DNA of 64,000 bases from Bacteroidota bacterium. Lineage in GTDB: Bacteria; Bacteroidota; Bacteroidia; Chitinophagales; Chitinophagaceae. Location of the stretch: positions 1 to 64,000 of the forward strand of contig JANYEA010000100.1 in assembly GCA_025363385.1 (NCBI GenBank), read 5' to 3'. Position numbers and translations under genes: made by a program. Numbering within the stretch: the stretch's first letter is position 1; each line of letters opens with the position of its first letter. The notes under the pieces are model-generated. The model had not been told where the DNA came from and ran no database searches. It was given only the letters and a program-made list of their open reading frames with translations. This document shows positions 46,276-55,582 of this stretch, in pieces.

Positions 46276-46325
46276 AACTTTGTTTTCTATTGGGTAGCTT
46301 TTACATTTACAACAAATACGAACTT

Positions 46326-47375
46326 ATGCCTGCCATTAAAACAGCAATACTTTCTTTCGGAATGTCTGGAAGGGTTTTCCATGCACCATTTATAGCCTTG
46401 AATTCGGGGTTTGAATTAGTAGGTATTTGGGAAAGAACCAAATCAGATTCTTTAGAATTTTATCCGCATATTAAAATTTATCGATCTCTTGATGAAATTT
46501 TGAACGACGATAGCATTGAATTAGTGATCGTAAATACGCCCACCAATACTCATTTTGATTATACTAAACAGGTATTGCTTTCAGGTAAACATGCAGTGGT
46601 TGAAAAAGCTTTTACCACTACCATTGCGGAAGCAATTGAATTAGATGAACTGGCAAAAAATGTAAATAGAAAAATAGCTGTTTTTCAAAATCGTCGTTGG
46701 GATAGTGATTTTAAAACGGTTAAAAAAATTGTGGAAGAAGACTGGCTGGGAAAAATTGTAGAAGCCGAAATTCATTATGATCGTTTTAGAGTGGCACTCA
46801 GTGCAAAAATGCATAAAGAAATTCCAGGACCGGGAGCCGGAGTTTTAAATGATCTTGGTCCGCATTTAGTTGACCAAGCCATTTGCCTTTTTGGTATGCC
46901 ATTGTCTGTGTATGCCGACGTAAGAATTACCCGCCCCAACTCTTTGGTAGACGATTATTTTGAATTGCTATTAAACTATGCCGATATGGTAGTAAGACTA
47001 AAGGCAAGTTGCATCGTTCGGGAACCTTTTCCTTCTTATGTGATACACGGACAAAAAGGAAGTTTTCATAAAACCAGAACTGATGTACAGGAACATGCGC
47101 TATTAGCCAATCAGAAACCCAATTCGCCCAATTGGGGTGTGGAACCAATAGCGGAACAAGGGCTATTACATACTGAAAAAAATGGTATCATCATACGTGA
47201 AAAAGTGCCTACCGAAATTGGCAATTATGGTACATTTTATGTCTTAGTGGAAAAAGCCCTTCGCGAAGATGCAGCCATGCCTGTAACTTCCAAAGAAGGA
47301 ATTCAAGTGATGAAAATAATTGAAGCTGCTTTTAAAAGTAATGAGTTGAAAAAACAAATTGCCTTAACCGAATAG
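46326..47375 (+). CDS. Gfo/Idh/MocA-family NAD(P)-dependent oxidoreductase
   Basis: A 349-residue sugar dehydrogenase-like protein: N-terminal Rossmann domain and C-terminal alpha/beta substrate domain. ILSFGMSGRVFHAPFIA is the dinucleotide-binding glycine motif and VVNTPTNTHFDYTKQ a family signature. The usual EKP motif reads EKA here (HAVVEKAFTTT), which is unusual because the Pro helps shape the nicotinamide site. The ATG at 46326 (MPAIKTAILSFG) is used. It begins 50 bp after the GH16 gene, and could process a sugar released from glucan or another polyol. The substrate is unknown. Confidence 0.9.
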   Translation: MPAIKTAILSFGMSGRVFHAPFIALNSGFELVGIWERTKSDSLEFYPHIKIYRSLDEILNDDSIELVIVNTPTNTHFDYTKQVLLSGKHAVVEKAFTTTIAEAIELDELAKNVNRKIAVFQNRRWDSDFKTVKKIVEEDWLGKIVEAEIHYDRFRVALSAKMHKEIPGPGAGVLNDLGPHLVDQAICLFGMPLSVYADVRITRPNSLVDDYFELLLNYADMVVRLKASCIVREPFPSYVIHGQKGSFHKTRTDVQEHALLANQKPNSPNWGVEPIAEQGLLHTEKNGIIIREKVPTEIGNYGTFYVLVEKALREDAAMPVTSKEGIQVMKIIEAAFKSNELKKQIALTE

Positions 47376-47395
47376 TTTTAGAAAGTAATTTACCT

Positions 47396-48067
47396 ATGCA
47401 CTCTTTTATTGAACCAGTACATACAGCTTTCCAAAAAAATGCCAATGCATCCAATGCTACTGACATGAAAGCTTATATGCTCAATAAATTTGAATTCTAT
47501 GGCATCAAAGCCCCACTAAGAGACGAAATTGTTAAGTTGTATTTAAAAGAACATTCTCTAAAACAGTTTGCCGAATTAGATTTGGTAATGAAAGAATTAT
47601 GGGAAATGCCCGAGAGGGAAATGCAATATTTTGCAATTGATCTTTTTGTGGCGCATAAAAAATTATGGTCACAAGCCAGCATCAAACTGATTGAATATTG
47701 TATCACTCAAAAAAGCTGGTGGGATACGGTGGATGGTATTGCAGGTGATTGGTTAGGTACTTATTTCAACCTTTTTTCAGAACAAACTATTTTAATTACC
47801 TCACAGTGGAACAAAAGCAATAATATCTGGCTACAGAGAAGCAGTATCTTATTTCAAAAATCGTACAAAAAAAATACCGACACTGCTTTATTATCGAGTT
47901 ACCTATTGCATTTAAAAGATAGTAAGGAGTTCTTTATTCGAAAGGCAATTGGATGGGCATTGAGGGAATATTCAAAAACCAATCCCGAATGGGTGATCGC
48001 ATTTGTAGCCAATAATAAACTCTCCCCTCTCAGCGAAAAAGAAGCATTAAAAAGAATTACAAAATAA
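47396..48067 (+). CDS. DNA alkylation repair (AlkD-like HEAT) protein
   Basis: A 223-residue all-helical protein of the AlkC/AlkD HEAT-repeat family, DNA glycosylases that remove bulky or N3/N7-alkylated bases. Family stretches are YGIKAPLRDEIVKLYLKEH, WEMPEREMQYFAIDLFVAH, WWDTVDGIAGDWLG, IWLQRSSILFQKSYK and KAIGWALREYSKTNPEWV. The length is normal. It starts 20 bp after the Gfo/Idh gene and is probably cotranscribed, though functionally unrelated. The aligned WWDTVD region carries the catalytic Asp of AlkD-type enzymes. Confidence 0.9.
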   Translation: MHSFIEPVHTAFQKNANASNATDMKAYMLNKFEFYGIKAPLRDEIVKLYLKEHSLKQFAELDLVMKELWEMPEREMQYFAIDLFVAHKKLWSQASIKLIEYCITQKSWWDTVDGIAGDWLGTYFNLFSEQTILITSQWNKSNNIWLQRSSILFQKSYKKNTDTALLSSYLLHLKDSKEFFIRKAIGWALREYSKTNPEWVIAFVANNKLSPLSEKEALKRITK

Positions 48068-48069
48068 AC

Positions 48070-48098
48070 AAAAATCCCCCCCTGATGTATCAGAGAGG
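48070..48098 (-). terminator. Probable intrinsic terminator for the transaldolase gene
   Basis: On the minus strand CCTCTCTGAT is followed by AC and ATCAGGGGGG, a ten-pair stem relying on two or three G-U wobbles, and then ATTTTTG. It lies 27 bp past the transaldolase stop. The wobbles make it weaker than the other terminators in the window. Confidence 0.45.
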
Positions 48099-48124
48099 CA
48101 TCCTAACTATTTTAAAGTAAACTC

Positions 48125-48775
48125 TTACATTTTCTTAGCATCTTCTAAAAACTTCGCTAAACCAATATCTGTTAATGGATGCTTCAATAAGCCTAAGATA
48201 GAATCTAGAGGACAGGTACAAACATCTGCACCGGCTTCTGCACATTTAATAATATGTAAGGCATTTCTAATAGACGCAGCCAGAATTTCTGTTTTATAAC
48301 CCTGTATGTCGAAAATAAGACGCATTTGTCTGATCAATTCTATACCATCCCAACCACTATCATCAATCCTACCAATGAAAGGTGAAACATAAGTAGCACC
48401 TGCTTTTGCTGCCAGGATTGCTTGACCAGCAGAAAAAATCAATGTGCAATTGGTTCTGATTCCATTATCCGTAAACCATTTAATGGCTTTGATACCATCT
48501 TTGATCATAGGAACTTTTACCACAATATTGGGGTGAATCGCTGCTAATTTTTTACCCTCTTCCACCATTGATTCAAAGTCGGTAGACAATACTTCTGCAC
48601 TAATGTCTCCATCTACTATTTCGCAAATAGCTTTATAATGTTGGGCAATAGCTGCTTCACCTTTTACGCCTTCTTTAGCCATTAAAGATGGATTGGTGGT
48701 AACACCATCCAAAATTCCTAACTCACTAGCTTCCTTAATCTGAGCTAAATTACCTGTGTCGATAAAAAATTTCAT
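48125..48775 (-). CDS. fsa: Transaldolase-like fructose-6-phosphate aldolase
   Basis: A 216-residue TIM-barrel Schiff-base aldolase of the small transaldolase family (FSA/MipB/TalC). [14 protein letters not shown] and [14 protein letters not shown] mark the N-terminus, the Schiff-base Lys is in [11 protein letters not shown], and [11 protein letters not shown] follows. Members either act as true transaldolases in the pentose phosphate pathway or cleave fructose 6-phosphate; the two are hard to tell apart by sequence, so the symbol is provisional. The gene is monocistronic; the SRP RNA gene lies upstream on the same strand. Confidence 0.92.
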   Translation of the reverse strand: MKFFIDTGNLAQIKEASELGILDGVTTNPSLMAKEGVKGEAAIAQHYKAICEIVDGDISAEVLSTDFESMVEEGKKLAAIHPNIVVKVPMIKDGIKAIKWFTDNGIRTNCTLIFSAGQAILAAKAGATYVSPFIGRIDDSGWDGIELIRQMRLIFDIQGYKTEILAASIRNALHIIKCAEAGADVCTCPLDSILGLLKHPLTDIGLAKFLEDAKKM

Positions 48776-48913
48776 CGTATTGATTTTACTGTTTTGAATG
48801 AGAGGTAGTATCTGTTTTAGAAGTATGAGCCATAAGAAAGCTCTTTAATATCTTTTTTTTGATCTTCTTAGGACTCGCGAATATCTTACACCTATTCGCA
48901 AAAGAAAAAAAAT

Positions 48914-49010
48914 GGCAGGCTACTCACATCGCACCGCTCAACCACCTATCCTTGCTGTATTCCTACCCTGGGGAGATTCAGCAGGAGCTGGTCGTGTAAG
49001 ACCTGCCGCC
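48914..49010 (-). ncRNA. ffs: Signal recognition particle RNA (small bacterial type)
   Basis: On the minus strand a roughly 95-nt RNA begins GGCGGCAGG and ends CCTGCC, closing the long helix. The apical part reads CCCAGGGTAGGAATACAGCA: a GGAA tetraloop closed by GUA/UAC and flanked by the CAGG and AGCA strands that bind Ffh. An exact Bacteroidota -7 box (TACTTTTG on the minus strand, 49019-49012) puts the start within a few bases of the 5' end, and a T-rich tract follows the 3' end. The rest of the gap 48776-49077 shows nothing else. Confidence 0.92.
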
Positions 49011-49077
49011 GCAAAAGTAAGGTTTGGGCGTTAATTTTTTCGATTTTTTTTAAATGAATAGCAAAAAATTGCTTGAA

Positions 49078-50346
49078 TTAACGTCCAAATCTAGAGTTGA
49101 CAGAGGCAATACCTACCAATTCATCGTGCCTCCCGCTTAATGATCGATAATAAACCAATATGGTATACAGATTTTCTGTTTCCCAATAATTTCCTTCTGT
49201 AATGGAAACATCGGAGAGTGTATTGGCCTGATGCGTATCTTTTGTAACATAGGCATAACTATAGTAGCCCTGTTTTAATAATAAGTTTTTTGTATAAGCC
49301 CCTTCCAAAGAATTGAACTGCATCAAAGAGCTATCGCTAATTTGGTTACCGGTTATTTCCCCAATCATATGAACCGATTTTCCGGAAATGGCTTGTTTGC
49401 CGGGAGGAATAAAACTAAAATGAACCCAGGCATAATCGCCTTGCCACCAGGGATTCACAGACTCACTTGAATTGATCTCGGTATACCCGTTACGATCTAC
49501 AAAATTAATATAGGCAAAATTATTCCTTGCCAAATCAGGTTTCATATAAACTGTATTGGGTTCTTCTGCCCTATCTACTTTTGCAATTCTATCAGACTCA
49601 AAACGAAAACTCTGTAAATCAGCCCATCGAAATTCTTTACCTGCCTGAAACAAGAAATCCATCTCACCATTATACTCTAAAATATTTTCTTTAATGAATA
49701 CTGGCTGCTTGTTTACAATGGCATCATCCCAGCGATTGTTTTGAATAGCCACTACTTTTATTTGCTGAGGGCTCAATAAATTCAAGGCCTTCACTTCCAC
49801 CGAAAACTGCAACTTTTGATGTGTGCGCGCCAATTGATTATCGTAAGGAACCTGAATCTGGGCACCAATAGAAACCTGTTTATCTACCACCATCAATCTT
49901 TTAGTGAATGCCAATTTTGAGGTATCACCATCACGATACACTTTTAATAAATAGTTCCCACTCATGATTGGTATAGCATTTCGTTCTGGCAATTGAACTT
50001 GATAGTGCACATACTTCATAGCTGCAATGGACGCAACTCTATAGGAACTAATCCGCATTTGATTAAATCCCTTCAAATAATCAAAAACACTCACATTGGC
50101 CGGCGTCCAATCTGCATTGCATAAAACATAGGTATAGAAATAATTCTTGGGGTATGCCACCAGATCATCGAAATGCAACTCCAGCTGATCACCTGAATTT
50201 AATTGGAGGAGTGGCTGACTGAACTGATTATTTTGCTGAAAGAGTTTTACGCCATTAATGGTAGAAGAATAGATCCTATCAGGCAAACGTTGGGAATTGG
50301 CTGTTGTTAAAATAAACAAACAAATGGCAATAATAAATGTCTTCAT
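49078..50346 (-). CDS. DUF5103 type IX secretion system plug protein
   Basis: A 422-residue exported protein with signal peptide TFIIAICLFILTTANSQ. The body, all-beta in character, has LQLNSGDQLELHFDDL, NYFYTYVLCNADWTPANVS and SGNYLLKVYRDGD, which match DUF5103, now known in Bacteroidota as the Plug of the SprA translocon of the type IX secretion system. The plug seals SprA on its periplasmic side until cargo arrives. The ATG at 50346 (MKTFIIA) is chosen over one at 50361. No other T9SS genes are in the window. The gene is divergent from a LolC/E-type permease gene. Confidence 0.85.
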   Translation of the reverse strand: MKTFIIAICLFILTTANSQRLPDRIYSSTINGVKLFQQNNQFSQPLLQLNSGDQLELHFDDLVAYPKNYFYTYVLCNADWTPANVSVFDYLKGFNQMRISSYRVASIAAMKYVHYQVQLPERNAIPIMSGNYLLKVYRDGDTSKLAFTKRLMVVDKQVSIGAQIQVPYDNQLARTHQKLQFSVEVKALNLLSPQQIKVVAIQNNRWDDAIVNKQPVFIKENILEYNGEMDFLFQAGKEFRWADLQSFRFESDRIAKVDRAEEPNTVYMKPDLARNNFAYINFVDRNGYTEINSSESVNPWWQGDYAWVHFSFIPPGKQAISGKSVHMIGEITGNQISDSSLMQFNSLEGAYTKNLLLKQGYYSYAYVTKDTHQANTLSDVSITEGNYWETENLYTILVYYRSLSGRHDELVGIASVNSRFGR

Positions 50347-50395
50347 AAGAGAAAATAACACCTAAACTTACAACATTACTGAATGCTACAAAAGC

Positions 50396-50428
50396 TTTTG
50401 CTGTATTGGAAACGGCAATGTAGTTTTG
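50396..50428 (+). promoter_or_regulatory. Predicted Bacteroidota promoter for the LolC/E-type permease
   Basis: TTTTG at 50396-50400 is followed after 20 bp by TAGTTTTG at 50421-50428, an almost ideal -33/-7 pair. It would start transcription close to 50434, about 14 nt before the TTG start codon at 50448, and so supports that start. Confidence 0.65.
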
Positions 50429-50447
50429 AGACACTAAAAATCAATAT

Positions 50448-51680
50448 TTGAATCTTGCCTTTCATATCGCCAAAAGAATCGCTTTTACCAAGCAAAAATC
50501 ATTCGCAAGATTCATCATCAGGCTTTCCATTGCAGCAACAGCAGTAAGTGTGATGTCGATGATCCTTACATTAGCATTTGTGAATGGGTTTCAGCATTCG
50601 GTGGCTAGTAAGGTGTTTAGTTTTTGGGGACATATTAGGGTACAAAAATTTGAACCGAATAAATCGCTCGTAGCCGAGGAAACACCAATAAAAAAGAATC
50701 GGGAGGTAGAAACTATTATTCACCAGGAACGGGGTGTATTTCAATTACAAACATTTGCTACCAAATCGGCAATCATTGAAAAAAATAAAGAAATTGAGGG
50801 AGTATTGCTAAAAGGAATTGAGCCAAATTATGATAGTTCGCAACTGAAACCTTTTATGAAAGAAGGGCGTTGGTTACATTTTAACGATAGCGCTTACTGC
50901 AAAGACATTATTGTATCGGCGCAACTGGCTAAGCAATTGAAAATAAAGTTGTTTGATACCATCCATATTTACTTTATATCCAGTGTGGATGGAAGCCGAA
51001 ATTATCGAAAATTATCTGTTTGTGCCATTTATAAAACGGGTATCGAAGAGTACGACAAACTCTTTGTAATCGGCGATCAGCAGCTTATTAGGATAATGAG
51101 TAATTGGGCTACAGATGAAACAGGAGGTTATGAGATCTTTGTGTCAGATTATCATCAAATGGATCAAATATCTAATCAGTTGTCGGAGAAATTACCCCCC
51201 GAATGGATGAGTAAAACAATTAGAGAAGTTTACCCGAATATATTTGATTGGTTAAATATTCAGGATGTAAATAGGAACGTGATCTTTGTGGTGATGGCTC
51301 TAGTAGCTATCATTAACCTCATCACTTGTTTATTGATATTAATTTTAGAAAGAACCCGAATGGTGGGTATTTTAAAAGCCCTGGGTGCTAATGATTGGTT
51401 AATACAAAAACTATTTCTCTATCACGCAACTGTAATTACATTCGCTGGAATTGGAATTGGTTTTGTAGCAGGTATTGGCCTTTGTTTAATACAACAATAC
51501 ACGGGGATTATTAAATTAGATGAGTCTGCTTATTATGTGTCGGAAGCACCTATTTATATCATTTGGTGGCAGGTATATGCAGTATGTGCAGGCACTACTT
51601 TGGTTTGTTATTTATCGCTGATTATTCCCACATTAATCATCAAAAGAATTCAGCCCACTAAAGCTATTCAGTTCCGTTAA
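50448..51680 (+). CDS. FtsX-like / LolC-LolE-type ABC transporter permease
   Basis: A 410-residue inner-membrane permease with one N-terminal transmembrane helix (ATAVSVMSMILTLAFVNGF), a large periplasmic domain (about residues 45-270) and three C-terminal helices (IFVVMALVAIINLITCLLI, FAGIGIGFVAGIGLC, VYAVCAGTTLVCYLSLII). FGxKxLGA-like RMVGILKALGANDWLIQKLF is the FtsX/MacB signature. Lipoprotein-releasing LolC/E proteins have this plan. The start is a TTG supported by a strong promoter just upstream. Its ATPase partner is not in the window. Confidence 0.9.
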   Translation: MNLAFHIAKRIAFTKQKSFARFIIRLSIAATAVSVMSMILTLAFVNGFQHSVASKVFSFWGHIRVQKFEPNKSLVAEETPIKKNREVETIIHQERGVFQLQTFATKSAIIEKNKEIEGVLLKGIEPNYDSSQLKPFMKEGRWLHFNDSAYCKDIIVSAQLAKQLKIKLFDTIHIYFISSVDGSRNYRKLSVCAIYKTGIEEYDKLFVIGDQQLIRIMSNWATDETGGYEIFVSDYHQMDQISNQLSEKLPPEWMSKTIREVYPNIFDWLNIQDVNRNVIFVVMALVAIINLITCLLILILERTRMVGILKALGANDWLIQKLFLYHATVITFAGIGIGFVAGIGLCLIQQYTGIIKLDESAYYVSEAPIYIIWWQVYAVCAGTTLVCYLSLIIPTLIIKRIQPTKAIQFR

Positions 51681-51686
51681 TTCATT

Positions 51687-52412
51687 TTATTTTCCACAGA
51701 GATGCGACAATAAAATGCCCGTGGCTACTGCAGCATTCAAAGATTCAGCTTGTCCAATTCTTGGTATCGTGATTGCTTTAGTAATAAATGGCAGAACGGC
51801 TTCTCTAATTCCTTTTGATTCATTGCCTATTACTAAAATAACTTCTTTTAATGCAGTTAACTGATTCACAGATTGTCCTTTTAAAAGAGCCCCATAAATA
51901 GGCACGTTAACGGAGGAAAGTATTTCAGGCAATTGTTGATACCAGCATCTTACCCTTATAAAACTGCCCATCGTACTTTGGATAACTTTGGGATTATAAA
52001 ATTCAACGGTATCCTCGCTGGCAATAATCTGGTCTATTCCAAACCAATCGGCTATTCTAATAATGGTTCCCAGATTACCCGGGTCTTGCAATCCATCCAG
52101 TACAATGGTTACTTTATTTTTAAAAATGGGTTCCCCTAAATCTTTTTTTTGACGGCACATCACGAGCACTTCGTTGGGTGTTTGCAGGGTACTCATTTTT
52201 GCCAATTCCATTTCTGTAACAGCAGTTGTTTCAACGTCTACGGGGTTATCAGCCAACCAATCTTCGGTAGCATACAATTTTTCTACCCTGTAGTCGCTGT
52301 TTAAAAGTTCCAAAGCCAGCTTAGGTCCTTCTGCTAAAAACAACCCTTCTTGTGCCCTTTGCTTTTTCTGGCACAAAGATTGAATATATTTGAGTTCATT
52401 TTTGCTTAACAT
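51687..52412 (-). CDS. TrmH/SpoU-family RNA 2'-O-methyltransferase
   Basis: A 241-residue SPOUT enzyme that methylates a ribose in rRNA or tRNA using SAM. The N-terminal substrate-binding part is LSKNELKYIQSLCQKKQRAQEG; the catalytic domain has VLDGLQDPGNLGTIIRIADW, VIQSTMGSFIRV, LVIGNESKGI and AESLNAAVATGILL, which form the trefoil knot. It resembles RlmB/TrmH-type proteins; the target nucleotide cannot be told from sequence. Stops of this gene and the upstream permease gene are 6 bp apart (convergent), and the start is divergent from the BamA-like gene only 5 bp away. Confidence 0.92.
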   Translation of the reverse strand: MLSKNELKYIQSLCQKKQRAQEGLFLAEGPKLALELLNSDYRVEKLYATEDWLADNPVDVETTAVTEMELAKMSTLQTPNEVLVMCRQKKDLGEPIFKNKVTIVLDGLQDPGNLGTIIRIADWFGIDQIIASEDTVEFYNPKVIQSTMGSFIRVRCWYQQLPEILSSVNVPIYGALLKGQSVNQLTALKEVILVIGNESKGIREAVLPFITKAITIPRIGQAESLNAAVATGILLSHLCGK

Positions 52413-52417
52413 AACAT

Positions 52418-54817
52418 ATGCGTTTCAGAGGGGTTAAAGTTAATAGGTTTTTGTGGCTAATAGGGATCCTGTCTTTATTGCAACTGGCTTCCTGCTCCGA
52501 AGAACGCAGAACAAGCGTAAAAGATTATCCAGTAAATACCGCTTTTATCTATTCAAACAGAGTGCTGGTAAACGGTGAAAGTTCAAAAGACGAAAGAAAA
52601 AGATTGACCCTTGAACTTGATAATTATTGGGATGATAGTTTAAAAGCCAGGAAAGAACAAAGGGTATTATTCTGGTATCGCATTAAAAATCCACCCGTAT
52701 TTGATACGGTAAATTTATCAAGGTCTAGAAATTACATGAATGCCTACCTGAATTCTCAGGGTTATTATTATTCCAATATTAAAGACAGTACGAGTATCGA
52801 TTCAGTGGGCGATCAATTTAGGGTGCACACAATCATGAATGTTACTCCAGGAAAAAATATCACAATTGATTCGGTTGACTATCAATTAGATGACAGCAGC
52901 TTACAAGCCATTACCACGCAAAGAATGAAAGGCAGGCTTTTAAAAAAAGGAGATAATTATAGCAAGCAAATTATCAATGAAGAGCTGGATAGGTTAATTA
53001 AAATTTACCGCAATAAAGGCTATTATAAGTTTACTAAGGAAGACATTTATGCTGAAGTTGATAGTTCTGATATTAGTTTAATGAATATCACATTGAGTCC
53101 GTTTAAACAAGCAGAATTAATTGCAGCCACAGCCAAAAAAAGACTGGAGAATCCGCAGTGGGATGTCTCCATTAAAAAAAGAACCACCTATGATTCCAGT
53201 AAATTAATCCAATACCGTATTGGGAATATTTATTTTTATCCAGAAACCAAACTGAGTGATGTTACAGATAGTTTACCTTATGATAAAAGCTTCCTTGAAA
53301 AAAACTACAGTAATGTATGGATGCGCTATAAACAAGGTAAATTCAAATACAGTCCTTTAAAAGAGCATACTTTTTTTGCTCATGGAGAAACCTATAACGA
53401 AGAGCTTTATTTTAAATCGATGAATACTCTGGGGCAGGTGGGTGCATGGCAACAAGTGGATGGAAAAATTGTGCCCAGGAGTAAAGACACACTTGATTTT
53501 TATTTTTTCCTTACGCCTACTTTAAAACAAAACTTTACGGTTGACTTAGAAGGCAGCAGAAACACAGGCGATATTGGATCTGGCAATCTCTTTGGAATTT
53601 CAACAAACCTTTCGTACAGAAATAGAAATGTTTGGAAGCAAGCCATTCAATCGGTTACTAATTTTAGAACGGGAGTAGAATTGAATTTGAATTTAGGAAA
53701 TAGCAATTCCGCTAGTGATCAATTAGTACAAACCTTTAATATTAGTGCCGGAGAAACTTTTGCATTTCCAAGATTGATACAACCCTTTAATAGATGGAAG
53801 GGCTTAAGAACATTGGATAATAAAAGAACGTTACTTTCTATTAATGCGGCTTATGTAGATAGAAAAAACTACTACAAACTTCGATCCATTGTGGGTAGCT
53901 GGGGTTACGAATGGAAAAAAGTGTATAGAAGAACTGAGAACACCTGGCTCTTCAAGCCTTTCAATATAGAACTCTATTCATTAGATACGCTTCCCGGATT
54001 AGATACCCTTTTCATGAAGAATCCTTTTTTAAGAAATTCATTTAATACGGGTAATATTTATAGTCAGAGTTTATCGTTTGTACGCACATTCAATACAACA
54101 AACAGCAAGAATCATTACCTAAGATTTGGCATAGAAGAAACAGGTTTGTTATTTGGAGCATTCAATAAATTAAAGGATAATATTTATCGATATATTAAAC
54201 TGGAAGCCGAATATAAACAAACCAAGAAGTATCAAAAATCAATTATGGCATATCGGGCATTTGCAGGCTATGGTTATAATTATGGATCCTATCCTGGGAC
54301 AAGCCCTTCTACCCTTCCCTTCTTTAAACAATTCTCTTTGGGTGGCCCCTATAGTATGCGCGCTTGGGGTTTAAGACAATTAGGTTTGGGTAGTTCCAAT
54401 AGTTATGATAGTATTTCTACCAGCAGTTTTCGTGATCGTTATGGAGACATGGCTATAGAAGGGAATGTGGAATATCGATTTAATTTAGCTACGGTGGCTG
54501 GAGTTAAAATTGGATCTGCGCTGTATACAGATATAGGCAATATCTGGAATATCAAAAAGAACCCCAATGATCCAAATTCTGTATTTTCTTTATCCAATTT
54601 TGGTAAAGATCTGGCGATTGGTGTGGGTACTGGTGTAAGAATCGACTTTACTTATTTTTTGATTCGATTAGACTTTGCCTATAAAGTAAAAGATCCTGTA
54701 CGCTTGGGTAATGATGGATGGATGAGTGTACGTAAATTTAATTGGACCGATGTGCGTGCGAATGGATTGGAAGTTCCCAATTTTGCTTTACAATTGGGTA
54801 TCGGTCTCCCCTTCTAA
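52418..54817 (+). CDS. BamA/TamA-family outer-membrane protein with lipoprotein-like leader
   Basis: A 799-residue Omp85-type protein. The N-terminus ends in LLQLASCSEERR, so it may be lipidated at Cys, a feature of TamA-like proteins in Bacteroidota. POTRA-like repeats occupy about residues 40-360 (for example YLNSQGYYYSNIKDST and LIKIYRNKGYYKFTKEDI); a 16-strand barrel follows, with FKQFSLGGPYSMRAWG as the conserved loop-6-like region and a terminal Phe (LQLGIGLPF). The role is likely assembly of outer-membrane proteins or autotransporter-like substrates. Its 3' end overlaps truB by 30 bp (convergent). Which of BamA or TamA cannot be settled here. Confidence 0.9.
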   Translation: MRFRGVKVNRFLWLIGILSLLQLASCSEERRTSVKDYPVNTAFIYSNRVLVNGESSKDERKRLTLELDNYWDDSLKARKEQRVLFWYRIKNPPVFDTVNLSRSRNYMNAYLNSQGYYYSNIKDSTSIDSVGDQFRVHTIMNVTPGKNITIDSVDYQLDDSSLQAITTQRMKGRLLKKGDNYSKQIINEELDRLIKIYRNKGYYKFTKEDIYAEVDSSDISLMNITLSPFKQAELIAATAKKRLENPQWDVSIKKRTTYDSSKLIQYRIGNIYFYPETKLSDVTDSLPYDKSFLEKNYSNVWMRYKQGKFKYSPLKEHTFFAHGETYNEELYFKSMNTLGQVGAWQQVDGKIVPRSKDTLDFYFFLTPTLKQNFTVDLEGSRNTGDIGSGNLFGISTNLSYRNRNVWKQAIQSVTNFRTGVELNLNLGNSNSASDQLVQTFNISAGETFAFPRLIQPFNRWKGLRTLDNKRTLLSINAAYVDRKNYYKLRSIVGSWGYEWKKVYRRTENTWLFKPFNIELYSLDTLPGLDTLFMKNPFLRNSFNTGNIYSQSLSFVRTFNTTNSKNHYLRFGIEETGLLFGAFNKLKDNIYRYIKLEAEYKQTKKYQKSIMAYRAFAGYGYNYGSYPGTSPSTLPFFKQFSLGGPYSMRAWGLRQLGLGSSNSYDSISTSSFRDRYGDMAIEGNVEYRFNLATVAGVKIGSALYTDIGNIWNIKKNPNDPNSVFSLSNFGKDLAIGVGTGVRIDFTYFLIRLDFAYKVKDPVRLGNDGWMSVRKFNWTDVRANGLEVPNFALQLGIGLPF

Positions 54818-55501
54818 TGAGGCTCTCAGTAATTTAATTTCCTCTTCAAATTGCGTAATAGTTTTGGCGTCTTCAACTTTGAAATCGCCGATACGTGTTC
54901 TGCGTAAACTGCTCATATAACCACCTACACCCAAAGCCGCACCAAAATCGTTGGCAAGGCTTCTGATATAAGTTCCTGTAGCGCAAACTACTTTAAAATA
55001 CACAATGGGAAGTTCTATTTTTTCAATACTGAAAGATTGGATCTTTACAGCACGTGGCTCTACTTCTACAGTAATCCCCTTTCTGGCTGAAATATATAAT
55101 CGCTCTCCATTTTTTTTGATGGCAGAATGTTGTGGAGGATATTGCAAAATATCGCCTTCAAATTTTTTAGCAGCAGCAAGAATGTCCGATTCAGTGAGAT
55201 GATCCATAGAAGTAAAATTTTCCGGATTAGATTCAAGATCAAAAGTGGGTGTAGTAGCACCAAGTGTAATGGTACCAATATATTCTTTTTCCATCCCCAT
55301 ATACTCATTGATCTTCTTGGTAAATTTTCCCGTGCAGATAATAAGAAGCCCTGTAGCTAATGGATCAAGTGTGCCTGCATGACCTACTTTTTTAACTTTG
55401 ATGAGCCCTCTAATTTTATTGGAAGCATCAAAAGAAGTCCATTCCATCGACTTATCGATGAGTAAAACTTGACCGTCTAAAAAACTTTGTAATGCCTGCA
55501 T
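54788..55501 (-). CDS. truB: tRNA pseudouridine-55 synthase
   Basis: A 237-residue pseudouridine synthase that modifies U55 in the T-arm of tRNAs. The catalytic Asp is in GHAGTLDPLATGLLI, with KEYIGTITLGATTPTFDLES and the YPPQHSAIKKNGERLY and GTYIRSLANDFG motifs in the usual order. It is shorter than E. coli TruB, lacking most of the C-terminal PUA domain, as is common in Bacteroidota. It follows proS on the minus strand behind a terminator hairpin and overlaps the BamA-like gene. Confidence 0.95.
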   Translation of the reverse strand: MQALQSFLDGQVLLIDKSMEWTSFDASNKIRGLIKVKKVGHAGTLDPLATGLLIICTGKFTKKINEYMGMEKEYIGTITLGATTPTFDLESNPENFTSMDHLTESDILAAAKKFEGDILQYPPQHSAIKKNGERLYISARKGITVEVEPRAVKIQSFSIEKIELPIVYFKVVCATGTYIRSLANDFGAALGVGGYMSSLRRTRIGDFKVEDAKTITQFEEEIKLLRASLEGETDTQL

Positions 55502-55539
55502 AATAAAAATTCAAAAATCAAAAGTCAAAAAAAATACAA

Positions 55540-55569
55540 AGCCGTTCTAACATAGAACGGCTCTTTTTT
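55540..55569. terminator. Terminator hairpin between proS and truB
   Basis: AGCCGTTCTA/TAGAACGGCT (55540-55549 and 55553-55562) with an ACA loop is a perfect ten-pair stem. On the minus strand it is followed by TTTGTATTTTTTTT and lies 20 bp after the proS stop; a T-run also follows on the plus strand, so it may work both ways. Confidence 0.85.
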
Positions 55570-55582
55570 CTATTGAATTATA

